64,000 bases of DNA. It comes from G963665405 sp963665405. GTDB lineage: Bacteria > Chloroflexota > Dehalococcoidia > Lucifugimonadales > G963665405. The DNA lies in contig CAXXUH010000004.1 in the NCBI GenBank assembly GCA_963665405.2, positions 124,001 to 188,000 on the forward strand, given 5' to 3'. The position numbers and the translations under genes were made by a program. The notes under the pieces are model-generated. The model was not told the origin of the DNA, did not search any database, and worked only from the letters and a program-made list of their open reading frames with translations. Of this stretch, positions 8,654 to 17,346 are shown in pieces; positions within the stretch are counted from its first letter, which is position 1; each line of letters opens with the position of its first letter.

Positions 8654-9685
8654 TTACTCTGGCCCGGCGAGCACCAGTGCGAAGAGGCGGCTGTCGTCGG
8701 TGTACCAGGCGTCTACAGCCAGTCCCGCGCCTTCCAGCATCGCCCTGTTGGACTCCTCCGTGAACTTGTATGAGCTCTCGGTCCAGATTGTCTCGCCGGG
8801 CCGGACCTCGACGACCAGGTCCAGGTCGCGAAGGTCGACCGTCTGAGTCGACGACGGGGCAAGGTGCATCTCGATGCGCTGCGCCGCCGGATCGTAGTAG
8901 GCCCGGTGCTCGAACGCCTCGGGCTGGAAATCCGCGCCGACCGCCCCGTTCACCACGCTGAGGATGTTCCGGTTGAACTGTTCGGTCACCCCGCCGGGAT
9001 CGTTGTAGGCGGCCTCGAGGATGGCCGGGTCCTTGACCAGATCGACGCCCAGCAGCAGGCGATCGCCGGAGGTCATGTGTCCCCGGATCCGGGTCAGCAG
9101 CTCTCGGCGCGCCTCCGGACCCAGGTTGCCGATGGTGCTGCCGAAGAAGGCGATCAGCCGGCGCCCGAGGGCGGGGGGAAGCTTATCGAGATGGGTCTCG
9201 AAGTCGCCGACGAGTCCATGGGCGTCCAGGTACGGATACCGGGCGAGGACGGCCTCGACGGCATCGCGGACGACCCGCTCGTCGACATCGAAGGGCACGT
9301 AGCAGACGGCGTGAGACTCGGCACCCGGCGCTTCCAGGAGCGCCCTGATCTTCGTGATCGAGCCGGGGCCCAGCTCGATCACCTCGCGTGGGCGGACCCG
9401 CTCCATCAGCTCGTCCGACACCGACTCGATGATGCCCTGCTCAACTCGTGTCAGGTAGTACTCGGGGAGCTGTGTGATACGCTCGAAGAGGGCCGAGCCC
9501 GTAGCATCGTAGAAGTACTTCGGAAGGAGGAACTTTGGACGGGAGGTGAGGCCCTTCCGGATATCTTCCCTGACCGTGGAGGCGGCCGATTCGACGTCGG
9601 TGTAGACATCGATCCGACTTGGCCGGACCTCCGTGGAGGCCCTGCCGGCCAGCCCGGCCCCGATACTCGCGTGATCGTCCGACAT
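8654..9685 (-). CDS. egtD: Ergothioneine biosynthesis L-histidine N-alpha-methyltransferase EgtD
   Basis: EgtD transfers three methyl groups from S-adenosylmethionine to the alpha-amine of histidine to give hercynine, the first step of ergothioneine synthesis in the cytosol. The 343-residue length fits the family. Signature stretches are PKYFYDATGSALFERIT and LPEYYLTR (residues 54-80), the SAM-binding IELGPGS (103-109), FFGSTIGNL in the middle and the C-terminal ETIWTESSYKFT. The ATG at 9685 is placed 14 bases after the egtB stop, so the two genes form an operon with egtB first. Upstream in-frame codons overlap egtB and are not family-like. The five-unit repeat array follows the stop codon. 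Confidence 0.93.
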   Translation of the reverse strand: MSDDHASIGAGLAGRASTEVRPSRIDVYTDVESAASTVREDIRKGLTSRPKFLLPKYFYDATGSALFERITQLPEYYLTRVEQGIIESVSDELMERVRPREVIELGPGSITKIRALLEAPGAESHAVCYVPFDVDERVVRDAVEAVLARYPYLDAHGLVGDFETHLDKLPPALGRRLIAFFGSTIGNLGPEARRELLTRIRGHMTSGDRLLLGVDLVKDPAILEAAYNDPGGVTEQFNRNILSVVNGAVGADFQPEAFEHRAYYDPAAQRIEMHLAPSSTQTVDLRDLDLVVEVRPGETIWTESSYKFTEESNRAMLEGAGLAVDAWYTDDSRLFALVLAGPE

Positions 9686-9699
9686 GCGGTCCAGCGGCT

Positions 9700-10989
9700 T
9701 CAGCCGTCCTCGGCGAGGCGAATGCCGGAGAACTGCCATCGGGCGTCGGGCTGGAAGAAGTTGCGATAGGTCGCACGGATGTGTGAACGGGGGGTCGCGC
9801 AAGAGCCTCCGCGCAGCACCATCTGGTTGACCATGAACTTCCCGTTGTACTCGCCCAAGACTCCATCCAGGGGCTTGTAGCCCGGGTACGGTGCATACGG
9901 GCTCCGGGTCCACGCCCACAGATCGCCGAATATCTGGTCGAAGCCCCGGCCACTGCCACCGGCGGGAACGGGATGATAGACGCCCGAGTCCAGGAAGTTA
10001 CCCTCGATCGGCTCCCCTGCGGCGGCGTGCTCCCACTCCTGCTCGGAGGGGAGGCGCTTGCCTCGCCACCGAGCGTAGGCGTCGGCCTCGTAGTAGCTGA
10101 CGTGCGCCACCGGGCCATTCTCGTCGACCGGCTGCATCCCGGACATCGTGTACGCCCACCACTGGCCGTTCATCCGCTCCCAGTACAGCGGGGCGTCCCA
10201 ACCCTGCTCCTGGACGGTTCTCCATCCGTCCGAGAGCCAAAGGTCGGCTGTGGTGTACCCTCCGCCGTCGATGAACTCGATGAACTCGCCGTTGGTGACG
10301 AGCCTGGACCCGAGGCGGTACGGCGCACCGTAGACCTGGTGACGGGGCCACTCGTTGTCGAATGCGTAGCCGTTACCATCGTGGCCGATCCAGTGCAATC
10401 CGCCCTCGAAGTCGATCCAGCGCAGCGGCCGGGCGGTGGAGGCCCGCGGAATCTGCGTCGACTGGTACGCGGGACGCATGGGATTGACGGACAGGTTGTA
10501 CTTCAGGTCGGTTATCAGCAGCTCCTCGTGCTGCTGCTCGTGGTTGAGTCCGAGGACCACGAGGGAGCCCAGGGCCGGAAGCTGCCCGGGGCCGGTCGTC
10601 TCGATCAGCGTGAGCATCGACTCGTCGACGTAGGCACGGTACTTGTAGATCTCCTCGACGGTCGGCCGTGAGAGCAGGCCGCGGGCGGGCCTGCTGAACT
10701 GGGGGCCCGCGCCGTTGTAGTAGGAGTTGAAGAGGTGGTAGTACTTGGGATTGAGAGGCTGGTACCCGGCCAGGCGCTGTTTCAGGATGAAGGCATCGAA
10801 GAACCAAGAGACGTGCCCCAGGTGCCACTTGGCCGGGCTGGCGTTCGGCATCGCCTGGATGACGTAGTCCTCGATCGCCAGCGGGGCGCAGATGGCCTCG
10901 GTGACGCGCCTCGTCTGCTGGTAGGCGTCGACCAGCGGGCCGGCATCGCGTGGCGTGCCTGTAAACAGGGGTGTTTCTGGGGTGGCCAT
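9700..10989 (-). CDS. egtB: Hercynine oxygenase / sulfoxide synthase EgtB
   Basis: EgtB is a non-haem iron enzyme that joins hercynine to a thiol (cysteine or gamma-glutamylcysteine) with oxygen, giving the sulfoxide precursor of ergothioneine. The 429-residue protein has an N-terminal DinB-like domain with the three iron ligands His59 (LGHVSWFFDAF), His150 and His154 (LNHEQQHEE), and a C-terminal FGE-sulfatase-type domain ending GGSCATPRSHIRATYRNFF. The ATG at 10989 has GGAGG about seven bases upstream. The egtB-egtD pair has no egtA or egtC beside it, which suggests, without proving it, a short pathway using cysteine directly. The final C-S lyase step (EgtE) is not encoded here. Confidence 0.92.
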   Translation of the reverse strand: MATPETPLFTGTPRDAGPLVDAYQQTRRVTEAICAPLAIEDYVIQAMPNASPAKWHLGHVSWFFDAFILKQRLAGYQPLNPKYYHLFNSYYNGAGPQFSRPARGLLSRPTVEEIYKYRAYVDESMLTLIETTGPGQLPALGSLVVLGLNHEQQHEELLITDLKYNLSVNPMRPAYQSTQIPRASTARPLRWIDFEGGLHWIGHDGNGYAFDNEWPRHQVYGAPYRLGSRLVTNGEFIEFIDGGGYTTADLWLSDGWRTVQEQGWDAPLYWERMNGQWWAYTMSGMQPVDENGPVAHVSYYEADAYARWRGKRLPSEQEWEHAAAGEPIEGNFLDSGVYHPVPAGGSGRGFDQIFGDLWAWTRSPYAPYPGYKPLDGVLGEYNGKFMVNQMVLRGGSCATPRSHIRATYRNFFQPDARWQFSGIRLAEDG

Positions 10990-11058
10990 CTGGCGCCTCC
11001 ACGGGCCCGGACTCGCCGGCACTATCAGTCAAAGTAGCGGAATTCGGCCGCGTAGTCC

Positions 11059-11087
11059 AGGCTAAGCACAATCAGTAATCGTCTCAA
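11059..11087 (-). promoter_or_regulatory. Candidate sigma-70-type promoter of egtBD
   Basis: On the minus strand TTGAGA (11087-11082) is followed after 17 bases by TAGCCT (11064-11059). The -35 matches five of six consensus bases, the -10 only three. It lies 70 bases upstream of the egtB start. Confidence 0.4.
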
Positions 11088-11394
11088 TTCCCTGAAAGGT
11101 AATTGCTATCAGCCGCATTAGTGAATTGTGGGCTGTCCGGCGACCCGATGGTCAGCCGGCGGTGGGTGAGCGGAGCAGGCTTTCCCGTGGTCTTGTCTCA
11201 CGGTGTATCGCGAGCCCTGAAGGGTAGAGGGCCGATCGAGCGGTGAGTCTTTTTCGGTTACGATAGCACACATAGCACCACATGTTCGGGCGGATCAACG
11301 CATGGATCCATCGGACAGGGTCTCGGGTGCCCAGATTCCCCATGGCCTCAGGCCAAAGAAGGCATGGCCGAGCCTGGCAACTCGGCAGAGTCGC
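11088..11394. other. Intergenic region between egtB and IS remnants
   Basis: About 300 bases without a supported gene. The right part may include the 3' end of the decayed IS1380-like element. No terminal repeat could be defined. Confidence 0.4.
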
Positions 11395-12887
11395 CTACAA
11401 ACCGATGCTCCAGGCAGGGTCGCCTATTGATGCGGCTCTGGCAGCCAGCGCCAATATCCTCTGCCGCGCCCTGAGCAGCAACTCGTATGGATGGCCCCGG
11501 GCCAGACGGATGATCAACCTCCTGGCGTGACGCATCACACGGCCCGGTAGGGCGATCAGGGCGAAGCGCACCGCCTTCAGACGCTTGCCCACCCACTGTT
11601 CGCCCAACACCAGCCGCTTCATGGCAGAGTTCAGGTTGAAGGCCAGCACCGATATGGCCCACCATGCGGCCAGACGGCAGCCGGCCCCGAGCCAAGTCAC
11701 TCTTCAGAAGGCTGTGGACCTCCTCGCCCTTGCCGCACCTCTGTCTCGACCACCAGATCAACTCATCTGCCGTAATGCTCCGGTTGGTCACCACGCCGAA
11801 GCTTGCAGCCTCTGGGCAGCTCCATCGCGGGGAATGGAAGCTCCATCTGCCCCTCCATTCCCGGCAGAGGCTGTTCGATCAACCGCTCCCTGGTAGCTAT
11901 GCCGTCAGGGCTGTTCTTGGAGTGCCCTATCCAGTTAGGCACGAAGTTCACATCAGCCCACTGCTGACCCGTGTCCACACGATGCTCCCCAATGCGGTAC
12001 AGCGTCTGCCAGTCTTGCTCGGCGACCTCGGACACCGCACGGCGGAACTCCGTCGTCACGCGACCCCAACCGCAAACTCGATCACCCCGGCTCGTCTCCA
12101 CTCCGCGCAGTACCGCAGCAACTCCCGCTGGTACCCCGCCGTATCCGACCTCAGCATCACCTTCTCCACCCCCGCAGGCGACGGCCCAGCGCTTCAATCA
12201 ACACTCGCAACTGCTGTGGCCCGCAGGTACGTTGCCGTCCCGAAACTCCGAATGCCGATCAACTCGGCCTCTGACCAGTAGGGATCAGCGGCTGGTACGC
12301 CCTGTACTTCTTGTCTGGGGAGCGCCTCCTGCTTGCGCGTCTCCACCAGTGTGGCATCCATGTCCAGAGTGGCCTCGGTCTGAGGCGAACGGCTCTGCGC
12401 GAAGCCCACCAGGTCGGCGTTCACCTTGCGCAGACCCTTCATAGCTCCATTGGGAGCAGGTATGAATGCTCTGTGAGCTTCCCGCATCGACTCCTCGCCC
12501 GCGTCATGGAACCTCTCCAGATACCGGAACACCGCAGACTCCGACGGCACGCTCCGACGACGCTCGACTCGCCATCTCTTCTCCAACGCCCTGCGCTCGG
12601 AGACGCATACCACAGGTCTCGAACTCTCGAAACATCCTGCACAGCCCTCTGTCCTTCTCAAGGAGATCAAGGTCGGACACCGACTCGCGCCTGCCAAGTT
12701 CAGCAGCATCAGCGAATGATCATCTGGCTGTCCGTCCAGCCCTGACCTCTCTCCCGCAGTCTCACGTGGCGGATGACCTCAAACCCGCTGTGCATCAACT
12801 CCAGGTACGTCATCAGGCGGACAGCCCCGTCATACCCGTCGAGCCCTTCTCCTGCTCGTACTGGAATGCCAGTAAGCCTTGCTTCAT
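11395..12887 (-). pseudogene. Decayed IS1380-family transposase
   Basis: Fragments of one IS1380-type transposase lie in order on the minus strand but in different frames. They are the N-terminus MKQGLLAFQYEQEKGSTGMTG at 12887, GQGWTDSQM, LLNLAGA near 12705, the first catalytic Asp region (ATLDMDATLVE) near 12370, NWIGHSKNSPDGIATRERLIEQ near 11930, ELIWWSRQRCGKGEEVHSLLKSDLA near 11750, and the C-terminal NLNSAMKRL...ALIALPGRVMRHARRLIIRLA near 11500. At least four frame changes and internal stops separate them, so it cannot make a functional transposase. It differs clearly from the intact IS1380-family copy at 14516. Confidence 0.85.
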
Positions 12888-12996
12888 AATAGCTGCACCT
12901 CGTTGGTGATCGTTTCTCTTGGTCAACCGCTTCGTGGCGGGCTCCAACAGGCTTATCTAGGTGGGGCTGGGTGTCGGGGGATCAAGCTGATCCAGC

Positions 12997-13184
12997 CAGG
13001 GCCTTTTCATTCTCCCACTATTCCCCGTACCTCCCCCGTTGAGGTGCCCTCTTATTCCCACCCACCCGCCCAGTGGATTGGGGCACCCCAAACCCCGCAA
13101 AAGGGGCTCTGCCCCCTTCGGAACCCCCGGCCGGCGCGGAACCACCCGCTGGATGGCCAACTATCGGACTTTGAAAAGGCCCTG
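12997..13184. repeat. MITE-like element, copy 1 (about 188 bases)
   Basis: The ends are inverted: CAGGGCCTTTTCA at 12997-13009 and its complement TGAAAAGGCCCTG ending at 13184. The inside reads CTCTTATTCCCACCCACCCG, GGGGCACCCCAAACCCCG, GGCTC-TGCCCCCTTCGG, GGAACCCCCGGCCGG and CTGGATGGCC-A-TATCGGACTTTG. The same order is found in the copy at 20712-21005. It has no coding capacity. Confidence 0.75.
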
Positions 13185-13255
13185 AACCAACTGATGGCGA
13201 ACTTGGCATTGGCGGTTCGACCAGGTGCAGGAGGGACGACCCCTTAGATTCTTGG

Positions 13256-13276
13256 GCCCGAATCCACCGAATGACG
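13256..13276 (+). repeat. Short repeat shared with IS1380-type right ends
   Basis: GCCCGAATCCACCGAATGACG occurs here in direct orientation. In inverted orientation, with four extra bases, it occurs at 16083-16107 and, with one change, at 35489-35512, where IS1380-type copies end. Confidence 0.6.
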
Positions 13277-13369
13277 GCCTTGGGGACAGCCCATGAAGAA
13301 GCTAGGAACGCTCTGAACAAGTCAGACGGGATGTGGCAGAGTAAGGGATGCCGATGGAGGGCGGAAACG

Positions 13370-14255
13370 ATGGACCAGCCGACGTTCGCGGACTTGGAAT
13401 ACCAAGGCAAGAAGCGCAAGACCCGCCGGGAGTTGTTCTTGGAGCGGATGGATGGGCTCATCCCTTGGCAGCGATTGGAGGAGCGTATCCGCCCGTGCTA
13501 CCCCCACCGGGCCGGCGGCCCTATGCGCTCTCGGTGATGCTGCGCATTCACTGTGTGCAACTCTTCTATTCCCGGCATGGAGGACCTCCTCTATGAGGCC
13601 GAATCGGTGCGCCGGTTCGCCGGGCTGCGACTGTCGGAAGCGTTGCCGGACGAGACCACCATCCGAACTTCCGTCATCTCCTCGAAAGCCACGAGCTAGG
13701 CCAAGGCCTGTTCGAGGAGTGCCGCCATCTGGAAGCCCAGGGACTGCGGCTGCGTGAAGGGACGATCGTGGACGCCCCATCGAAGCGCCGTCGTCGACGA
13801 AGAATCGGGGAGGCGCGCGGGACCCGGAGATGCATCAGGCGAAGAAGGGGATGAGTGGCACTTCGGGATGAAGCTGCACATCGGAGTGGACGCGGATACG
13901 GGCTTGGCGCATAGCATGACGACGACGGCCCGTGAACGACGTGACCGAAGCCCACCGGCTGCTGCACGGGAACGAGGCGCAGGCGTGGGGCGATGCGGGG
14001 TATCAGGGAGTCCAGAAGCGGGAGGGCATCGGGAGCGGGTGGAGTGGCAGGTTCGATGCGGCCCGGTCTGCGCCGGCACCTGAGTCCCGAGAGTCAGGAG
14101 GCCTGGGGGAACATCGCAAGGCGTCGGGAAGGTAGAGCCCGGTGAAACGGCGCTTTGGCTATGCGAAGGTGCGGATCGTGGCCCCCAAGAACACGCAACG
14201 GCTGGTGCTGCTGCTGGGGATGGCCAACCTGCTGATAGCCGCGGGCGGCCAAAGA
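13370..14255 (+). pseudogene. Decayed IS5-family transposase
   Basis: Pieces of an IS5-group transposase occur in order with several frame changes. They are MDQPTFADLEYQGKKRKTRRE at 13370, GRRPYALSVMLRIHCVQLFYS near 13520, EDLLYEAESVRRFAGLRLSEALPDETTIR near 13580, HLLESHELGQGLFEECRHLEAQGL, EGTIVDAPS near 13760, the core DEWHFGMKLHIGVDADTGLAH near 13850, VNDVTEAHRLLHGNEAQAWGDAGYQGVQ near 13935, and the C-terminal RRFGYAKVR...APKNTQRLVLLLGMANLLIA near 14200. At least four frameshifts make it non-functional. The residues still clearly match the family, so decay is fairly recent. Confidence 0.85.
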
Positions 14256-14427
14256 GGGCCAACGGTGACCATTCCCGGCAGCGCTCCCTCCCCAGCCTCT
14301 CCTCCCCAACCGCGAATGAGGCGTGAGGGCTGCGGCCTGGGCTCCCCGATCCCAGTCGGCGCGTCGCCGGAGGGTCGAAGCGCCTCCCGTACCCGCCCAT
14401 TCCAGTAGAATCCGGCTCACCCTTAGG

Positions 14428-16110
14428 TTCAGAGGTTCCCTAGAGGGTGCTCCTCTGAATCTGGGATAATAGTTTTGGAACAGAAACCCGCGCGGAAACA
14501 AGGAGCACCCAATAGATGCTGCCACAGAACAAACCCGACCGTATCCGCATCCTCTTTGACGACCATCGCCTGGTGGCCAATGCCGGCCTGCTCGTGCCGG
14601 CCACCCTCGCCCGGCACCTGGGCCTGCGAGAACTCGTCGACCATCACCTTGACCTCGGCGGCGCGCCGGGACGGGCGAACACGGGGGACAAGATGCTGAC
14701 GCTGGTCGCTTCCGCGCTGGCTGGCGGCGACTGCATCGACGACGCCGATGCGCTGCGCGCTGGTGGGACGGTCGGTGTTCTAGGCTGCGTGGTCAAGGCG
14801 CCATCCACCCTGGGGACGTTCCTGCGCAGCTTCCGGTGGGGGCATGTCCGTCAACTCGACCGCGTGAGCCGCCAGTTGTTGGCCCGGGCCTGGGCCGCTG
14901 GGGCCGGACCCGGCGACTCGCCCCTGACCATCGACCTGGACTCGACCATCTGCGAGACCTATGGACTGGCCAAGGAGGGAGCGCGCCACCACGGCTATAC
15001 CGGCAAGCGGGGCTATCACCCCCTGTTGGCCGTCGCCGCCGGCACCGGCGACGTGCTGATGTCCCGGCTGCGCGAGGGCCGCGCCAACACCGCTCGGGGC
15101 GCCGCCCACTTCCTGCGTGAAACGGTGAGCCGGGTTCGCCGTGCCGGGGCCAGCGGGCAACTTACGGCGCGGGCCGACAGCGGCTTCTACGCCCACGCTC
15201 TCGTCGCCGCCTGTCGTGAGATGGATGTCCGCTTCTCCATCACCATCCGCCAGCACAAAAGCCTGCGGAACCTGATCGAGGCGATTCCCGATGCAGACTG
15301 GACGCCGGTCCCCTACTGGATGGACGGCGCCGCCGATGTGGCGCAGACCACCTACACCCCCTTCCGGACTGAGCCCGGCGCCGCACCGGTGCGGCTCATC
15401 GTCCGGCGGGTGAAGCCCACGCCCGGTTCCCAACTGGCCCTCTTCGCCACCTACAGCTATCACGGCTTCATCACCGACCGGGACGGAGAGATCCTGGAAC
15501 TGGAGGCCGACCACCGCCGCCACGCCGAGATCGAGAACGCCATTCGAGACCTCAAGTACGGCGTCGGTCTGAACCACATGCCGTCCGGCCGCTTCGCCGC
15601 CAACGGCGCTTGGCTGGCGGTACAGGTGATGGCCCACAACCTGGCCCGCTGGACGGCGCGGATCGGTCTGGGCGAGCAGATCGCGACCACCAAGACCCTT
15701 CGGCGACGGTTCTTCTCCCTGGCCGGACGGCTCACCTGCTCGGCACGCCGCCTCACCCTGCATCTGCCACAGCGCTGGCCTTGGGAAACCCAGTTCAGTC
15801 GCGCCCTGGCACGGCTGCGAGCGATTCCACTCCCAGCCTGACGGCGCCCGTCCGCAACTGACCCGCCATCCGCCCAACCGAACGTCCCCGCAAACTCGCG
15901 CCAGTCCGGTCCGCGAGCACCTCTCGCCGCGTCCTCTCCCCGCCATCTCGCCCTACCCAACGTCCCCAGACGGTCACAAGGTCTCCCCGCGGCGGCTGAA
16001 GACAGACACCGGCCCCATTTACCCGAATCGTGCCCGGACCATCGCCTCCCTTTGCCCCTCATCACCCATTCTGCTGCTGCAACGTCATACCTTCGGTGGA
16101 TTCGGGCTTA
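14428..16110 (+). mobile_element. IS1380-family insertion sequence, intact copy
   Basis: This holds the intact transposase at 14516-15841 with non-coding flanks. The left flank has an 8-base inverted repeat, TTCAGAGG / CCTCTGAA (14428-14435 and 14452-14459). The right flank from the stop codon to about 16110 is conserved in the deleted copy at 34.6-35.5 kb, which supports 16110 as close to the right end. Matching terminal inverted repeats and a target duplication could not be identified, so both limits are estimates. Confidence 0.6.
14516..15841 (+). CDS. IS1380-family DDE transposase
   Basis: A 441-residue transposase that cuts and moves its own IS. It has the catalytic triad Asp142 (IDLDST), Asp221 (RADSGFY) and Glu338 (AEIENAIRDLK), in the spacing typical of IS1380/IS4-type RNase-H-fold transposases. 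The N-terminal part (LLVPATLARHLGLREL, GGDCIDDADALRAG, APSTLGTFLRSF, HVRQLDRV) and the C-terminal part (LAVQVMAHNLARWTARIG, TLRRRFFSLAGRL) match the family over its whole length. No frameshift or internal stop is seen, so it could be active. AAGGAG lies 10 bases ahead of the ATG. It lies among decayed IS copies, and deleted relatives lie at 34.6-35.8 kb. Confidence 0.93.
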   Translation: MLPQNKPDRIRILFDDHRLVANAGLLVPATLARHLGLRELVDHHLDLGGAPGRANTGDKMLTLVASALAGGDCIDDADALRAGGTVGVLGCVVKAPSTLGTFLRSFRWGHVRQLDRVSRQLLARAWAAGAGPGDSPLTIDLDSTICETYGLAKEGARHHGYTGKRGYHPLLAVAAGTGDVLMSRLREGRANTARGAAHFLRETVSRVRRAGASGQLTARADSGFYAHALVAACREMDVRFSITIRQHKSLRNLIEAIPDADWTPVPYWMDGAADVAQTTYTPFRTEPGAAPVRLIVRRVKPTPGSQLALFATYSYHGFITDRDGEILELEADHRRHAEIENAIRDLKYGVGLNHMPSGRFAANGAWLAVQVMAHNLARWTARIGLGEQIATTKTLRRRFFSLAGRLTCSARRLTLHLPQRWPWETQFSRALARLRAIPLPA

Positions 16111-16214
16111 GGCGGTCTCGGAATGACACGGGGGCCCGTGTGGCGTGGGGTTCGCACGGCCCCGTCAATTGGATGCGGTTCGCGGCCGATCGTTGCAGGC
16201 GCACGCCGCGCGCC
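15842..16214. other. IS right flank and short intergenic region
   Basis: Bases to about 16110 are the non-coding right flank of the IS1380 element. The remainder contains a GC hairpin (16198-16214) at the 3' end of the next minus-strand gene. No gene is supported. Confidence 0.5.
16198..16214. terminator. GGCGCACGCC...GCGCGCC hairpin at a gene 3' end
   Basis: An imperfect palindrome directly follows the stop of the minus-strand gene at 16215. Related palindromes with the core GGCGCAC/GTGCGCC occur after the kelch gene (28693-28711) and next to the partial binding protein (63258-63273). There is no T-run. Confidence 0.35.
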
Positions 16215-16991
16215 CTAGACGCCGTCTATCAGCCGGTTTAACGTCCGGCAGATCGCGAGGATTCCGTCGGCGTGGGCCGGGAACCAGGCCTTTATCCACT
16301 CCGGGCGGTCGAAGAAGGCCAGGGGAGGCCGTCCCGCGCGCCTGATGCCGACCCGCCTGACGAGGCCGCTCGCGTTTATGAAGCTGACGTCTTCCAGGAT
16401 TCGCCCCTCGGCGGCGAAGCCGGCGGAGACGGGACACAGGGCCTTCAGTTTCGGCAGGGAGTCCGCGACGCACCTGAGACAGAAGGCATGGGTCCGTGAG
16501 AGTACCGTCGGCTGCAAGGTCCGTAGCACAGTCCCCATCGTCAGGCCGGAGAACACGGTGTCATCGACGACGGCCAGGGAGGGGACGCTCTCCAGGTCCC
16601 GGAGCTGGACGTCGAGCGGCTCCTCGGCGGTGCTTACCAGCCGGTAGCCGCCGGACCCGTCTTCCTCGCGGGTGACGTCGACCCGGCGAACGGACGGGAA
16701 CCAGCCGGTCTCGTCGTTCACTTGACGAGCGACCCGCTCCCCCGCCGCGCCGATGCCCAGCGCCAGAGCGAAGGGGTCGTGACCGTGACGCTCGATCAGC
16801 TGGGCGATCTGCTCTCCGACCGTGAGAACGGTCACCCGTGGGGCTTCGAGGCGGATGAGGTCGAACAGCCTCAGTGCGAGGCCGAGCTCTTTCGAGCCTT
16901 CCCCGTACAGCTCGCGGACCTCGTCGGTGAGGTCGTCGTGGACGAAGAGCATCAGCGGGGAAGGCGGGCGCTGAGACGCGTCATCACCCAA
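16215..16991 (-). CDS. Phosphoribosyltransferase-like protein
   Basis: A 258-residue protein with a PRPP-loop-like motif, LAVVDDTVFSGLTMGTVL (about residues 139-156), as in type I phosphoribosyltransferases. The upstream ALGIGAAGERVARQV (77-91) could form the first nucleotide-binding loop. The rest does not match a named PRTase well, so the substrate is unknown. It could equally be a PRTase-fold regulator. It is the last gene of a minus-strand operon, nine bases after the rhodanese, with the cNMP-binding kinase and the response-regulator/reductase fusion ahead of it. Confidence 0.6.
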   Translation of the reverse strand: MGDDASQRPPSPLMLFVHDDLTDEVRELYGEGSKELGLALRLFDLIRLEAPRVTVLTVGEQIAQLIERHGHDPFALALGIGAAGERVARQVNDETGWFPSVRRVDVTREEDGSGGYRLVSTAEEPLDVQLRDLESVPSLAVVDDTVFSGLTMGTVLRTLQPTVLSRTHAFCLRCVADSLPKLKALCPVSAGFAAEGRILEDVSFINASGLVRRVGIRRAGRPPLAFFDRPEWIKAWFPAHADGILAICRTLNRLIDGV

Positions 16992-17000
16992 CGGCGTGTC

Positions 17001-17324
17001 TCACTTCGCCCATTCGCCCTCCAGAGGATACCCGGCCTCCTCCCACTCGGCGATTCCTCCGGCATAGCGCCGGACGCTCTTGAACCCGCTCTTTGTGAGC
17101 GCATGGTAGGCGTACTTGCTGGTGGGACAGCCCTCGTCCGAGCAGTAGACGACGATCTCGTCTTCGGAATCGAGCATCTTGGCCGCCTGGTCCGGCCGGT
17201 CCACGTTCAGGGAGCCGGGAATGTGCTTGGCGCGGAAGGCCCACTCGCTGAGGGTCATCACAAGCTTGAAGCGGTCGCCCCGGTCCAGCTTATCCTTCAG
17301 CTCGTCCTTGGTTATGATCTCCAC
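17001..17324 (-). CDS. Single-domain rhodanese
   Basis: A 107-residue sulfurtransferase-fold protein, probably cytosolic. Typical features are the start IITKDELKDKLDRGD, the strand-helix pattern with HIPGSLNV (34-41), the catalytic Cys61 in VVYCSDEGC, and GFKSVRRYAGGIAEWEEAGYPLEG at the end. It would carry a persulfide on Cys61, with the donor and acceptor unknown. The start is GTG at 17324, chosen for the AGGAGG about nine bases ahead. It lies 22 bases after the histidine kinase and nine before the PRTase-like gene, so it belongs to their operon and may act in the same redox signalling pathway. Confidence 0.88.
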   Translation of the reverse strand: MEIITKDELKDKLDRGDRFKLVMTLSEWAFRAKHIPGSLNVDRPDQAAKMLDSEDEIVVYCSDEGCPTSKYAYHALTKSGFKSVRRYAGGIAEWEEAGYPLEGEWAK

Positions 17325-17346
17325 GTGAGGACCTCCTGTCGGCCGG

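Larger units (their letters stand above)
12888..13369. other. Region between two IS remnants, holding a MITE-like repeat
   Basis: No gene is supported. It contains the MITE-like repeat at 12997-13184 and a short motif at 13256-13276 that recurs at the right ends of the IS1380-type copies. Confidence 0.6.

Noticed and set aside
7413..8773. Overlapping frames encoding ESEGHPQTPGKGAAPL-like repeats
   Set aside because: They are translations of the tandem DNA repeat. Unit lengths of 130, 131, 132 and 157 do not keep one frame, so no repeat protein is made.
14428..14459. TTCAGAGG/CCTCTGAA as IS1380 terminal inverted repeats
   Set aside because: Both arms are on the left side and no match occurs at the right end, so it is only a hairpin in the left flank.
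14780..15946. A 388-residue minus-strand frame over the IS1380 transposase
   Set aside because: Antisense shadow. The plus-strand frame has a full DDE triad.
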